This document shows, in pieces, positions 42,163 to 50,802 of a stretch of 64,000 nucleotides of DNA. Source of the DNA: Kineothrix sp. MB12-C1. Lineage in GTDB: Bacteria > Bacillota > Clostridia > Lachnospirales > Lachnospiraceae. A model generated the notes under the pieces. The model ran no database searches. It was not told the DNA's origin and saw only the letters and a program-made list of their open reading frames with translations. The stretch is taken from positions 2,604,001-2,668,000 of the forward strand of contig NZ_CP132957.1 of the NCBI RefSeq assembly GCF_030863805.1. Direction: 5' to 3'. Within the stretch, counting starts at the first letter, position 1, and each line of letters begins with the position of its first letter. A program made the position numbers and the translations under genes.

Positions 42163-44862
42163 ATGTATAAAATTGTGAAAAAAAGCCGTGCGATACAGAC
42201 CGTTTTAGTGCTGTTTATTCTGGCGATTATGATAACTATTTTTCCTGTTCGTACGTGGAAGGAGACGATTCCTTCCGTTAGCAATCAGATTCTGGCCGGT
42301 TCTTCGGATAGCATAGGGGAAGATTATATGTTGCAACGTTTTATCGCTCAATATAATCACCTTGGAACGATTAATCTTTATATCGCAGATTTCGATAATG
42401 GATGGAATAAGGACCAACGCGTGGATTCCTTTATTTTTCGCATGTTGGATTCGGACATGCAAGTTATGTTTGAGCAGAAAGTAGATGTAAGATTTATCGA
42501 TATTCCCGGCTTTTGTCCCATTTATATTAATGAAGATTTGGAAGTGGGAAGAGATTATTACTTTTTCCTGCAAGGAGAACATGGCAGCCGCGTCTGGTTC
42601 GGTCTGGAGGAGACGGAGAAGGCAGGAACTCAGTATGTAAGTCGTTTGGTTTATAACTACGATCAGTTGGAAGGATATAATATTGTTGGGGAATATTATT
42701 ATTCGGTTCCTCTTCGTAAGGATAAGATATTCATCTATGATGCCATATTGCTTCTTGTCGGCGCTTTGCTCGTAGGGGCAGTGGAGCTGTATTTCCGAAT
42801 ATCTAAGAAGGATAAGCTGATTACTGTGGAAAAAGCATTCCGCTATACTGCCAATATCCTCGTGACAACAGTGATGGGAATCGGTATTTACATGATAAGT
42901 CTGCGTCGGTTTTTCAGCGGACAATTTATAGATAATCTTTTTTATACGATAGGGCTTTTATTTACAGGTACTTTATTGTTCTACGCCATTAATCGCAAGC
43001 GTGACAGAAGTGCGCACGTTCCCCTTGTGGAGAAATGGAAAACCAACGGGGCCAATTATATGCAGGCAGCCTTTATTGCGGGAGCTTTGTGGGCGTGCTG
43101 TAACTATATGAATGGTCTGTATGATATTCACCATAGGATTGCGGAAAGACAATTTATTGTATTTTTTGCACTTATGGTTCTTACGATGTGTAAAAAGAAG
43201 GAGATATTTAGCAAGGTTTCCATTGTATATGTTCTGGCAGCGGCGATAGCAGTGTACCGATATCATAGCATTTATGCGGATTATATCGCCATGGACAAGC
43301 TGGATATACAGGTAATGCGTTATGGTATTCTCGCCGCAGTATTAGCAGGTTTTGTTGGAGTGACCGTAATTACGCGCCTTATCATGATGATTGTGAAGAA
43401 GGAGAAGATGGGAAGACTGTCCCTTTGGTACGGTGCTTTGCTTACATTGTTCTTCGTGCTTCTCATTGTATTTCGGAATACCAGAGGATGGATCATTACC
43501 CTCGTGGTTTCTTTTGTGTTGTTTTACATCCGTTATGCATTTTGGGATAAAAAGGAACATTTGCTGCAAAATATAAGTAATGGATTGATTCTCCATTTTA
43601 TTCTTACGATGGTATTTGTTTTGTTGCACCGTCCATTTTTAGCATGGGTATACCCCAGATTTCCATTTGTCTTCCATACAGTAACGGTAACAGCGGTATA
43701 TATGACTTTTGTTATGTGTGCAGCTTTGATGAAGCTGATGGATAAGTACGGAGAGTCTCATAAGCTTAAGGATATATGGAAAGAGCTTCTCGTATTAGGG
43801 ATGTCCGGTACGTATATGTTATTTACCGCTTCAAGAACAGGATTTCTGGCGGTTGCGGCTATGATGGCAGTGGGAATCATAATGGCTACGAAGGGAAAAG
43901 GTAAAGAAAAAGTAATCAATATCCTTCGCTTATGTGGTTTGATGATCCTTTCTATTATCTGGTGCTTCCCGATGATTTTCACCGGACAGAGAATTCTTCC
44001 GGCGATTGTAAATGATGTCCATAAGTATGAAGTGGAAGTATTTCCTGATGCCATTGCCAGAGGAAATGAATGGGATTCCATGTATTATATTACCATAGAG
44101 AGATTTGCGGAAGTATTTAACAACAAGATATTCGGTATAGCAGAGAGCGGTACTATCTCTTACGAGAGAAGTGAGGAATATCAGAAATATCGTGCGAAGA
44201 GATTTAATAATAAGGGCGAAGTTGTTTGGGAGGGCGGTATCAACGAGTTGTATTCGGAAGAAGAGTCAGGAAGTGCTGTCCAGAATGGAACAGATGCACC
44301 GGGACTTACCATTATAGGCACTAAGACTGAGGAAGAACGGGTGCAGGACGAAGAGCGTGCGAAGGAATTGCAACAAGCTTCGAAAGGTAATTTCGAAGAA
44401 ACGCCGCAAGAGGAAGAAGTAATTGTAGAAGAGACGAGCGTATACGAAAAGACGGAAGAATATGCCAATGGGCGTATGGATATTTTCCGTGCTTATATCA
44501 GGCAGCTCAATCTTGAGGGACATGATGAGATGGGCGCTATTCTAGAGGATGGAAGCCTGGCAGTCCATGCCCATAATATTTATTTGCAGGTAGCGTACGA
44601 TCACGGTATTTTTGTAGGAATCGTATTTATCATAGTAGGAGGAGCAACCTTTGTACAGGGATGTATCTTCTTCACAAGAAGAAAAAAGGATGTACCGTGT
44701 GCGGCGATGCCGGCAGTCGTTATTGTAGCTTTTGCCATGGCGGGCCTCGTGGAATGGATCTTTCATCTTTGCCATCCTGCGGGATTCACCCTGTTGCTCG
44801 TGTTAGCCCCTTTATTATTCGATATGGGCGGGAAAAAGGATAAAGCAAATGAAAAGAGATAG
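42163..44862 (+). CDS. O-antigen ligase/polymerase-like membrane protein with large external domains
   Basis: 899 residues. After a first membrane segment, residues about 40-200 form a soluble beta-rich domain, then about a dozen hydrophobic segments follow. Family marks are the SRTGFLAVAAM block and HAHNIYLQVAYDHG (about 802-815), typical of O-antigen ligases and Wzy-like polymerases. A Glu-rich insert near 715-770 (for example TKTEEERVQDEERAKEL) sits in the large external loop. It could ligate a finished glycan to a cell-surface acceptor or polymerise it. Its unusual size and head domain set it apart from standard WaaL. It overlaps the next gene by 14 bases. Confidence 0.78.
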   Translation: MYKIVKKSRAIQTVLVLFILAIMITIFPVRTWKETIPSVSNQILAGSSDSIGEDYMLQRFIAQYNHLGTINLYIADFDNGWNKDQRVDSFIFRMLDSDMQVMFEQKVDVRFIDIPGFCPIYINEDLEVGRDYYFFLQGEHGSRVWFGLEETEKAGTQYVSRLVYNYDQLEGYNIVGEYYYSVPLRKDKIFIYDAILLLVGALLVGAVELYFRISKKDKLITVEKAFRYTANILVTTVMGIGIYMISLRRFFSGQFIDNLFYTIGLLFTGTLLFYAINRKRDRSAHVPLVEKWKTNGANYMQAAFIAGALWACCNYMNGLYDIHHRIAERQFIVFFALMVLTMCKKKEIFSKVSIVYVLAAAIAVYRYHSIYADYIAMDKLDIQVMRYGILAAVLAGFVGVTVITRLIMMIVKKEKMGRLSLWYGALLTLFFVLLIVFRNTRGWIITLVVSFVLFYIRYAFWDKKEHLLQNISNGLILHFILTMVFVLLHRPFLAWVYPRFPFVFHTVTVTAVYMTFVMCAALMKLMDKYGESHKLKDIWKELLVLGMSGTYMLFTASRTGFLAVAAMMAVGIIMATKGKGKEKVINILRLCGLMILSIIWCFPMIFTGQRILPAIVNDVHKYEVEVFPDAIARGNEWDSMYYITIERFAEVFNNKIFGIAESGTISYERSEEYQKYRAKRFNNKGEVVWEGGINELYSEEESGSAVQNGTDAPGLTIIGTKTEEERVQDEERAKELQQASKGNFEETPQEEEVIVEETSVYEKTEEYANGRMDIFRAYIRQLNLEGHDEMGAILEDGSLAVHAHNIYLQVAYDHGIFVGIVFIIVGGATFVQGCIFFTRRKKDVPCAAMPAVVIVAFAMAGLVEWIFHLCHPAGFTLLLVLAPLLFDMGGKKDKANEKR

Positions 44863-46759
44863 AAAGCCTTTTAATATAAAATTATTTTATAGAAGAACGA
44901 GCCTGATTATCTACGATATTATCAGTATCATTTTTGCCAGCTATATGGCACTACTGATGCGTTATGAATTTCGCATGAATGAGCTCCCTTCCCACTTTCT
45001 CGATCCGATTACGAGATTTCTTCCGATCAATATACTGCTTACGTTGCTCATATTCTATTTTTTCCGTCTTTACCATAGTTTATGGGCATTTGCGGGAGAG
45101 GCAGAGCTGCAAAATGTGGTGATATCCTGCGTGATATCCGCATTATTAAATAGTGTAGGTCTTCAATTTGTTAAGACGGTCACCCAACCGGTACCTAAAA
45201 GTTATTATTTTCTCTATATGTTCGTGCTGATCAGCATGATTTTCGTTAGCCGTTTCTCGTATCGCTTCTTGCGAAGCCAGAAGCATAAGCAACAGAATAA
45301 GAAAAATGGTATCTCGGTTATGGTAATCGGCGCCGGTGAGGCAGCAAATGTAATTATCAAAGAAATTGTTAACAGTAATTTCAGTACGATGGTCATTCGT
45401 TGTATTATCGATGATGATAAGGGAAAATGGGGAAGATATATTCAAGGAATCAAAGTGGTGGGAGGCAGGGATAAGATTGTCGAATCTGCTGATATTTATG
45501 ATATCGATGAAATTATTGTAGCGATGCCCTCTATTTCCCGTTCGGAACTTCGTAAGATTCTAGAGATATGCAAGGAAACGAATTGTAAACTGCGTTCCCT
45601 TCCCGGTATGTATCAGCTGGTGAACGGAGAAGTGAATGTCAGTAAGCTCAGGGACATCGAGGTAGAAGATCTGCTTGGAAGAGAGCCGATCAGTGTGGAT
45701 ATAGACTCTATCCTCGGCTACGTGCAGGATCAAACGGTGCTCGTGACAGGCGGCGGCGGCTCTATTGGCAGCGAGCTATGCAGGCAGATTGCCCATCATA
45801 AGCCGAAGCAGTTAATTATTCTGGATATTTATGAAAACAGCGTATATGATGTACAGCAGGAGCTAAAAACAAAATACCCTTCTTTAGATTTGGTAGTTCT
45901 TATCGCTTCTGTTCGCAACACGAATAGAATCCATTGGATCTTTGAACATTATAAGCCGGATATCGTCTACCACGCGGCGGCTCATAAGCATGTTCCCTTA
46001 ATGGAAGACAGCCCGAATGAGGCAGTGAAAAACAATGTATTCGGCACATGGAAGACAGCGCAGGCAGCGGCTTTTCATGGTGCGAAGAAGTTTGTTCTGA
46101 TTTCCACAGATAAGGCAGTTAACCCGACGAATATCATGGGGGCGAGTAAGCGCATCTGTGAGATGATCATTCAGACATTTAACAACCATTACGAAACAGA
46201 GTTCGTTGCGGTACGATTCGGCAACGTACTTGGCAGCAATGGCAGCGTAATTCCTCTGTTTCGCAATCAGATTATGAAAGGGGGACCGGTGACGGTGACC
46301 CATCCTGATATTATCCGTTATTTTATGACGATACCCGAGGCGGTATCCCTCGTACTTCAGGCAGGCGCTTATGCGAAAGGCGGGGAAATCTTCGTACTCG
46401 ATATGGGGGAACCTGTAAGGATTCTCGATCTTGCGGAAAATTTGATTCGGCTGTCCGGTTACCGGGTGGGCGAGGATATTAAGATAGAATTTACCGGACT
46501 TCGTCCCGGCGAGAAGCTGTATGAAGAGCTTCTAATGGAGGAAGAGGGGCTGAAAGAAACGGCAAATAAGTTGATCCATATCGGAAATCCGATAGAACTG
46601 GATGAGATGAAGTTCTTTGGACAGCTCAAGAGGCTGAAAGAAGAGTCAAGAGCAGAAGTAGCGGACATCAGACCACTAGTGAAGGAAATTGTGTCTACCT
46701 ATCATTATGATACCAGGGTCAAAAGGTCATGTGATTCATGCGTGCATGAAGAAACATGA
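44849..46759 (+). CDS. pglF: Membrane-bound UDP-GlcNAc 4,6-dehydratase (PglF/CapD-like)
   Basis: Makes UDP-4-keto-6-deoxy-GlcNAc with retained C5, the first step to bacillosamine-type sugars. The 636-residue protein has four membrane segments (1-140), a first Rossmann domain (about 150-280) and a dehydratase domain with VTGGGGSIGSE (about 297-307), STDKAVNPTN and NIMGASK, in which Met replaces the usual Tyr, as is normal for this group. The last 16 codons lie in a 73-nt palindrome, so the C terminus after STYHYD is probably repeat-derived. The gene is followed by PglE and PglC homologues. Confidence 0.92.
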   Translation: MKRDRKPFNIKLFYRRTSLIIYDIISIIFASYMALLMRYEFRMNELPSHFLDPITRFLPINILLTLLIFYFFRLYHSLWAFAGEAELQNVVISCVISALLNSVGLQFVKTVTQPVPKSYYFLYMFVLISMIFVSRFSYRFLRSQKHKQQNKKNGISVMVIGAGEAANVIIKEIVNSNFSTMVIRCIIDDDKGKWGRYIQGIKVVGGRDKIVESADIYDIDEIIVAMPSISRSELRKILEICKETNCKLRSLPGMYQLVNGEVNVSKLRDIEVEDLLGREPISVDIDSILGYVQDQTVLVTGGGGSIGSELCRQIAHHKPKQLIILDIYENSVYDVQQELKTKYPSLDLVVLIASVRNTNRIHWIFEHYKPDIVYHAAAHKHVPLMEDSPNEAVKNNVFGTWKTAQAAAFHGAKKFVLISTDKAVNPTNIMGASKRICEMIIQTFNNHYETEFVAVRFGNVLGSNGSVIPLFRNQIMKGGPVTVTHPDIIRYFMTIPEAVSLVLQAGAYAKGGEIFVLDMGEPVRILDLAENLIRLSGYRVGEDIKIEFTGLRPGEKLYEELLMEEEGLKETANKLIHIGNPIELDEMKFFGQLKRLKEESRAEVADIRPLVKEIVSTYHYDTRVKRSCDSCVHEET

Positions 46760-46780
46760 CTTTGGGACCCGTAGGTATCA
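46708..46780. repeat. 73-nt near-perfect palindrome spanning the pglF stop
   Basis: TGATACC/GGTATCA, GGGTC/GACCC, GTCATGT/ACATGAC and TTCATG-CGTG-CATGAA form four consecutive stem blocks. The pglF TGA at 46757-46759 is inside. The left arm recurs at 11802-11822. Confidence 0.85.
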
Positions 46781-46831
46781 ACATCATCATTGTAAATAAA
46801 TGATTAAATATGGAAAAGAGGCGTTTGGGAA

Positions 46832-47980
46832 ATGGAAAAGAAAAGATTGTACTTATCCTCTCCGACCATGCATGGAAAGGAGCAGGAGTTTGTCAAGGAG
46901 GCATTCGATACGAATTGGGTGGCCCCTCTTGGACCGAATGTAAATAACTTCGAGAAAGAGCTGGCAGAATATGTAGGAAGTCCTCATGCGGCGGCGTTAA
47001 GTTCAGGAACCGCGGCGATTCATCTGGCCCTGCGTCTGCTCGGCGTACAAAGCGGTGACATTGTATTCGCTCCTACCCTTACTTTTTCAGCTTCCTGTAA
47101 CCCGATCGTTTATGAGAATGCAACGCCGGTATTCATTGATTCGGAGACAGAGACATGGAATATGTCGCCGGAAGCGCTGAGAAGAGCTTATGAGAAATAT
47201 CCGGCTCCAAAAGCGGTCATAGTTGTACATTTGTATGGAACCCCTGCCAAACTGGATGAGATTATGGCAATCTGTAAAGAGCATGGAACGCCGGTTATCG
47301 AAGATGCCGCGGAATCTTTAAGCAGTACCTATAAGGGAAGACATACCGGAACGATAGGACAATTCGGTATTTATTCCTTCAATGGCAATAAGATTATTAC
47401 TACCTCGGGAGGTGGGATGCTTGTATCGGAGGATGCGTCTCTTATAGAAAAGGCGCGGTTCTTGTCCACTCAGGCCAGAGATGCGGCAAGGCATTATCAA
47501 CATTCCCAAATTGGCTTCAATTACCGTATGAGTAATGTGATCGCAGGGATTGGCAGAGGGCAGTTGCTGGCTCTGGAAGAACACAAGGCACTGAAAAAGG
47601 AAATTTATCAAACGTATAAAGACGCATTTGCAGATATTCCTGAGATTACGATGAATCCTCTTAATGTGGATGGAGATGCCAATTGCTGGCTCTCTTGTAT
47701 GACGATTGCAGAAAGCAGCACAGTAACTCCGAATCAGGTGATGGATGCATTAGAGGCGGAAAACATCGAGTGCCGGCCAATATGGAAGCCTATGCATCTA
47801 CAGCCGGTATTCCATGAGTGTGACTTTATGACAGATAAGGGGAGCGGCGAGTTTTCCAGTGTGTCGGAAGATATTTTCAACAGAGGTCTTTGCCTTCCTA
47901 GCGATATTAAGAATACACAGGAGGATATGGATAGAATTATCCGTATTGTGAGAAATCAAATATTAGGGGCAGACGTATGA
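46832..47980 (+). CDS. pglE: PglE-like aminotransferase (UDP-4-amino-sugar)
   Basis: PLP enzyme that aminates the PglF product at C4. The 382-residue DegT-family protein has FDTNWVAPLGPNVNNFE (25-41), typical of PglE, LSSGTAAIHLAL (57-68), VIEDAAES (155-162, Asp158) and YSFNGNKIITTSGGG (181-195, PLP lysine Lys187). GAGG lies 11 bases upstream of the chosen ATG. It overlaps pglC as ATGA. The order dehydratase, aminotransferase, PglC matches the bacillosamine pathway, but the acetyltransferase PglD is absent. Confidence 0.92.
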   Translation: MEKKRLYLSSPTMHGKEQEFVKEAFDTNWVAPLGPNVNNFEKELAEYVGSPHAAALSSGTAAIHLALRLLGVQSGDIVFAPTLTFSASCNPIVYENATPVFIDSETETWNMSPEALRRAYEKYPAPKAVIVVHLYGTPAKLDEIMAICKEHGTPVIEDAAESLSSTYKGRHTGTIGQFGIYSFNGNKIITTSGGGMLVSEDASLIEKARFLSTQARDAARHYQHSQIGFNYRMSNVIAGIGRGQLLALEEHKALKKEIYQTYKDAFADIPEITMNPLNVDGDANCWLSCMTIAESSTVTPNQVMDALEAENIECRPIWKPMHLQPVFHECDFMTDKGSGEFSSVSEDIFNRGLCLPSDIKNTQEDMDRIIRIVRNQILGADV

Positions 47981-48639
47981 CGATATATGGGAAGTTCGTG
48001 AAGAGAATATTGGATTTTATACTGTCCCTTTTGGGTATTATAGTATTGAGTCCGTTGCTGCTTGTGCTTGCCCTTCTCATACGGGTCAAGCTTGGAAGTC
48101 CGGTGTTATTCAAGCAGGAAAGACCAGGGCGGGGTGAGAAGATATTCACCCTGTGTAAGTTCAGGACGATGACCGGTAAAAAGGATGAAAGTGGGAAACT
48201 TCTGCCGGACCATATGAGGTTGACGAAATTTGGGAAACTGCTTCGTGCCACGAGTTTGGACGAACTTCCCGAGTTATTCAATATACTGAAGGGGGATATG
48301 AGCATTATCGGCCCAAGGCCGCTTTTAATTTCTTATCTACCCTATTATACAAAAGAAGAAAGACTGCGTCATACGGTGCGCCCGGGATTGACGGGTCTCG
48401 CGCAGGTGAGCGGCAGGAACTTTATCGATTGGGACAGCCGATTCCAAAAGGACGTGGAGTATGTGAGAAACCTGTCGTTTCGTATGGATATGAAGGTATT
48501 GTGGCTAACGGCGCGTGCAGTATTTGACCGCAGCGATGTAGCGGAAGATACGAATCAGGCGGAGGGCAATCTGGCCGAAATAAGGAAACAGCGGCTTGCA
48601 GATACTGGGAGTCTTGAAAGGAACGTGGAAAACGGATGA
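47977..48639 (+). CDS. pglC: PglC-like phosphoglycosyl transferase
   Basis: Small monotopic initiating enzyme that moves a bacillosamine-type sugar 1-phosphate to undecaprenyl phosphate. The 220-residue protein has a re-entrant N-terminal helix (10-35), KFRTM (61-65), SLDELPELFNIL (93-104, catalytic Asp95-Glu96) and GPRPLL (112-117), all typical of PglC. It is coupled to both neighbours (ATGA overlaps). It is the second initiating transferase in the window; the long WbaP-like one is at 9309. Confidence 0.93.
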   Translation: MTIYGKFVKRILDFILSLLGIIVLSPLLLVLALLIRVKLGSPVLFKQERPGRGEKIFTLCKFRTMTGKKDESGKLLPDHMRLTKFGKLLRATSLDELPELFNILKGDMSIIGPRPLLISYLPYYTKEERLRHTVRPGLTGLAQVSGRNFIDWDSRFQKDVEYVRNLSFRMDMKVLWLTARAVFDRSDVAEDTNQAEGNLAEIRKQRLADTGSLERNVENG

Positions 48640-49619
48640 ATTTATTGATTTTGAGTGCAGGAACACGAAATAAGGTCGTGCAATATTTTAAGAAGGAATT
48701 GGGAGGCAATGGAAAAGTCATAGCTACCGATTGTTCTAATCTGGCGCCGGCTATCTATGAGGCGGATAAATTCTATATTGTTCCGCGCATTACGGAGCCC
48801 GGTTATCTGGATACATTGCTCGACATTTGTAAGAAGGAGAATATAACAGGTGCATTTTCCCTGATTGACCCGGAATTGAGTTTACTGGCAAAGGAAAGAG
48901 AGAAGTTTATAGAGGTGGGAACAACCCCCATTATTTCTCCCTACGATTTGGTGGAAATCTGTTTTGATAAATATAAGATGTACGAACTGCTTTGTGAAAT
49001 GCATATACCCACAGGAAGATGTTATATGGATAAGGACGCTTTTCACCAGGCGAGGGCAAAGGGAGAGATATCCTATCCGGTCTTCGTGAAGCCGGTAAAA
49101 GGCAGCGCCAGTCTTCATATTAACAAGGTGTACGGGGCAGAAGAGCTAGATGTTCTTTTCGATTTGTATGATGATTTGATGATACAGGAATTCATGGACG
49201 GTACAGAATATGGAGCCGACGTCTATATCGATATGCTGACTGGAAAGTGTACTTCGATTTTTGTAAAGGAAAAGATTAAGATGCGTGCCGGAGAAACGGA
49301 TAAGGCGGTGTCGTATAAGGATGAGGAGCTCTTCACCCTTATAGAAAAGTTTGTGGAAAGATGTGGGTTCTGTGGTATGATAGATATGGATATTTTCCGA
49401 ATTGGAGATGTGTATTATATCTCGGAGGTCAACCCCAGATTCGGCGGTGGTTATCCTCATGCACATGAATGCGGTGTGAATATGCCGGAGCAAGTTATCC
49501 GCAATTTAAGCGGAGAAAGCAATCCGTATGCGGTAGGGAATTATCGGCCTGGCATCTGCATGATGAAATATAATGAAGTGATGATAAAGAACTTAAATGA
49601 TACAGAGATGGGAGCATAG
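48636..49619 (+). CDS. ATP-grasp ligase following pglC
   Basis: A 327-residue ATP-grasp protein of the carbamoyl-phosphate-synthase-like or D-Ala-ligase-like type. The head MNLLILSAGTRNKVV is the preATP-grasp fold. KPVKGSASLHI is the ATP-binding loop, and SEVNPRFGGGYPHAHECG (about 263-280) is the metal and substrate end. It overlaps pglC (ATGA) and so belongs to the amino-sugar unit. It stands where an acetyltransferase would be expected. Joining an amino acid to the 4-amino group is a plausible role, which is inference. The acyl donor is not readable. Confidence 0.82.
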   Translation: MNLLILSAGTRNKVVQYFKKELGGNGKVIATDCSNLAPAIYEADKFYIVPRITEPGYLDTLLDICKKENITGAFSLIDPELSLLAKEREKFIEVGTTPIISPYDLVEICFDKYKMYELLCEMHIPTGRCYMDKDAFHQARAKGEISYPVFVKPVKGSASLHINKVYGAEELDVLFDLYDDLMIQEFMDGTEYGADVYIDMLTGKCTSIFVKEKIKMRAGETDKAVSYKDEELFTLIEKFVERCGFCGMIDMDIFRIGDVYYISEVNPRFGGGYPHAHECGVNMPEQVIRNLSGESNPYAVGNYRPGICMMKYNEVMIKNLNDTEMGA

Positions 49620-49643
49620 ATGGGAGCATAGATGGGGACGATA
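49620..49643 (+). repeat. 12-bp tandem duplication at a gene junction
   Basis: ATGGGAGCATAG occurs twice in tandem (the first copy holds the stop of the ATP-grasp gene), then ATGGGGACG starts the next gene. The duplication supplies the GGGAG ribosome binding site and spaces the two genes by 12 bases. Confidence 0.7.
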
Positions 49644-50723
49644 TTGATTTTGGCTAATTCCTCAGGAGGATTGTATGATTTTCGCAATGAATTGCTCGTC
49701 CGATTATTAGAGCATCATAGAGTGGTCATCAGTCTTCCTGATCAGACAAAAGTGAAGGAACTGCGAGAAGAAGGCTGTGAAATTATAGAGACTCCTATCA
49801 ATCGCAGAGGAGTGAATCCTAAAGAAGATCTCAAACTTCTTATAGCTTACCGAAAGCTTATGAAAAGTATAAAGCCTGATATGGTCATTACTTATACGAT
49901 AAAACCGAACATATATGGCGGCTTTGCCTGCAGAATGACGAAGGTGCCTTACATTACGACCATAACAGGGCTTGGAGGTGCTTTTGACAAAAAGGGATTG
50001 TTTCTTAAAATGATTGTCCATATGTACCGGGCAGGCCTGAAAAAAGCGGAGTGCATCTTCTTTCAAAATGATGAAAACAGGCGTATTTTTGAAGGATATC
50101 GGATAGCCGGCAAGAAAGAACGTAGAGTGAACGGCTCAGGAGTGAATCTACAGAGACATTATTTCGAAGCATATCCCGGGGAGGGTAAGACAACCTTTCT
50201 TTTTGTCGGGAGAGTGATGAAAGAGCGAGGTATTTTAGAATATTTAGAAGCTGCTGTACGGCTTCATCAGGAGGATGTGGAATTCGCAATCTTAGGCTAT
50301 TGCGATGAAGATTATCAGGAAATGCTGGATGAATATGCACAAAAGGGCATTATCAGCCAATGGGGCTTCCACACAGAGGTGCATCCTTATCTTGCGAAAG
50401 CAAATGTGATTGTAGTGGCTTCCTTCCACGAAGGAATGTCAAATGCTCTGATTGAAGCCGCTGCTACCGGACGTCCGGTTATCGCATCGGATATTAGCGG
50501 GTGTAAGGAAGCCTTTGAAGAAGGTGTGACCGGCTTCGGGTTTACGCCGGGGAATGCCGATGATTTGATTCGTGCCATGGAGAAGTTCCTTGCGCTTTCG
50601 AAAGAAGAGCAGGCACATATGGGGAAAGCAGCCCGGGAAAAAATGGAATGTGAGTTTGACAGAAAATCTGTCATTGATGCTTATATCAGCGAGATTAATG
50701 AACAATTACTATACCACTCATAA
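49632..50723 (+). CDS. Family 4 glycosyltransferase (PglA/CapM-like)
   Basis: A 363-residue GT-B enzyme that probably adds the second sugar to the PglC-initiated lipid carrier. It has NSSGGLYDFRNELL (8-21), TITGLGGAFD near 116, and the donor-site ASFHEGMSNALIEAAATG (about 262-279). This profile is close to PglA and CapM transferases that follow PglC. It is 12 bases from the ATP-grasp gene across a small duplication. The ribosome binding site is GGGAG in that duplication. Specificity for a GalNAc-type donor is only a guess. Confidence 0.88.
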   Translation: MGTILILANSSGGLYDFRNELLVRLLEHHRVVISLPDQTKVKELREEGCEIIETPINRRGVNPKEDLKLLIAYRKLMKSIKPDMVITYTIKPNIYGGFACRMTKVPYITTITGLGGAFDKKGLFLKMIVHMYRAGLKKAECIFFQNDENRRIFEGYRIAGKKERRVNGSGVNLQRHYFEAYPGEGKTTFLFVGRVMKERGILEYLEAAVRLHQEDVEFAILGYCDEDYQEMLDEYAQKGIISQWGFHTEVHPYLAKANVIVVASFHEGMSNALIEAAATGRPVIASDISGCKEAFEEGVTGFGFTPGNADDLIRAMEKFLALSKEEQAHMGKAAREKMECEFDRKSVIDAYISEINEQLLYHS

Positions 50724-50737
50724 TGGAGGATACAAGC

Positions 50738-50788
50738 TTGAAACAAAAAGCGGTTTCAAATATTGAATTAATGTCTGCTAAAGCAGAC
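50738..50788 (+). repeat. Double hairpin element, copy 1
   Basis: TTGAAAC/GTTTCAA (50738-50759), spacer TATTGAATTAAT, then GTCTGC-TAAA-GCAGAC (50773-50788). It ends 14 nt before the start at 50803, with GGAGG in between. A matched element is at 54602. Confidence 0.7.
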
Positions 50789-50802
50789 AAGGAGGTATAA
50801 GG

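Noticed and set aside
42205-42924. Long minus-strand open frame of 239 codons inside the ligase-like gene
   Set aside because: It is antisense to a clear family protein, has biased Ile/His/Ser composition, no family match that I recognise and no ribosome binding site.
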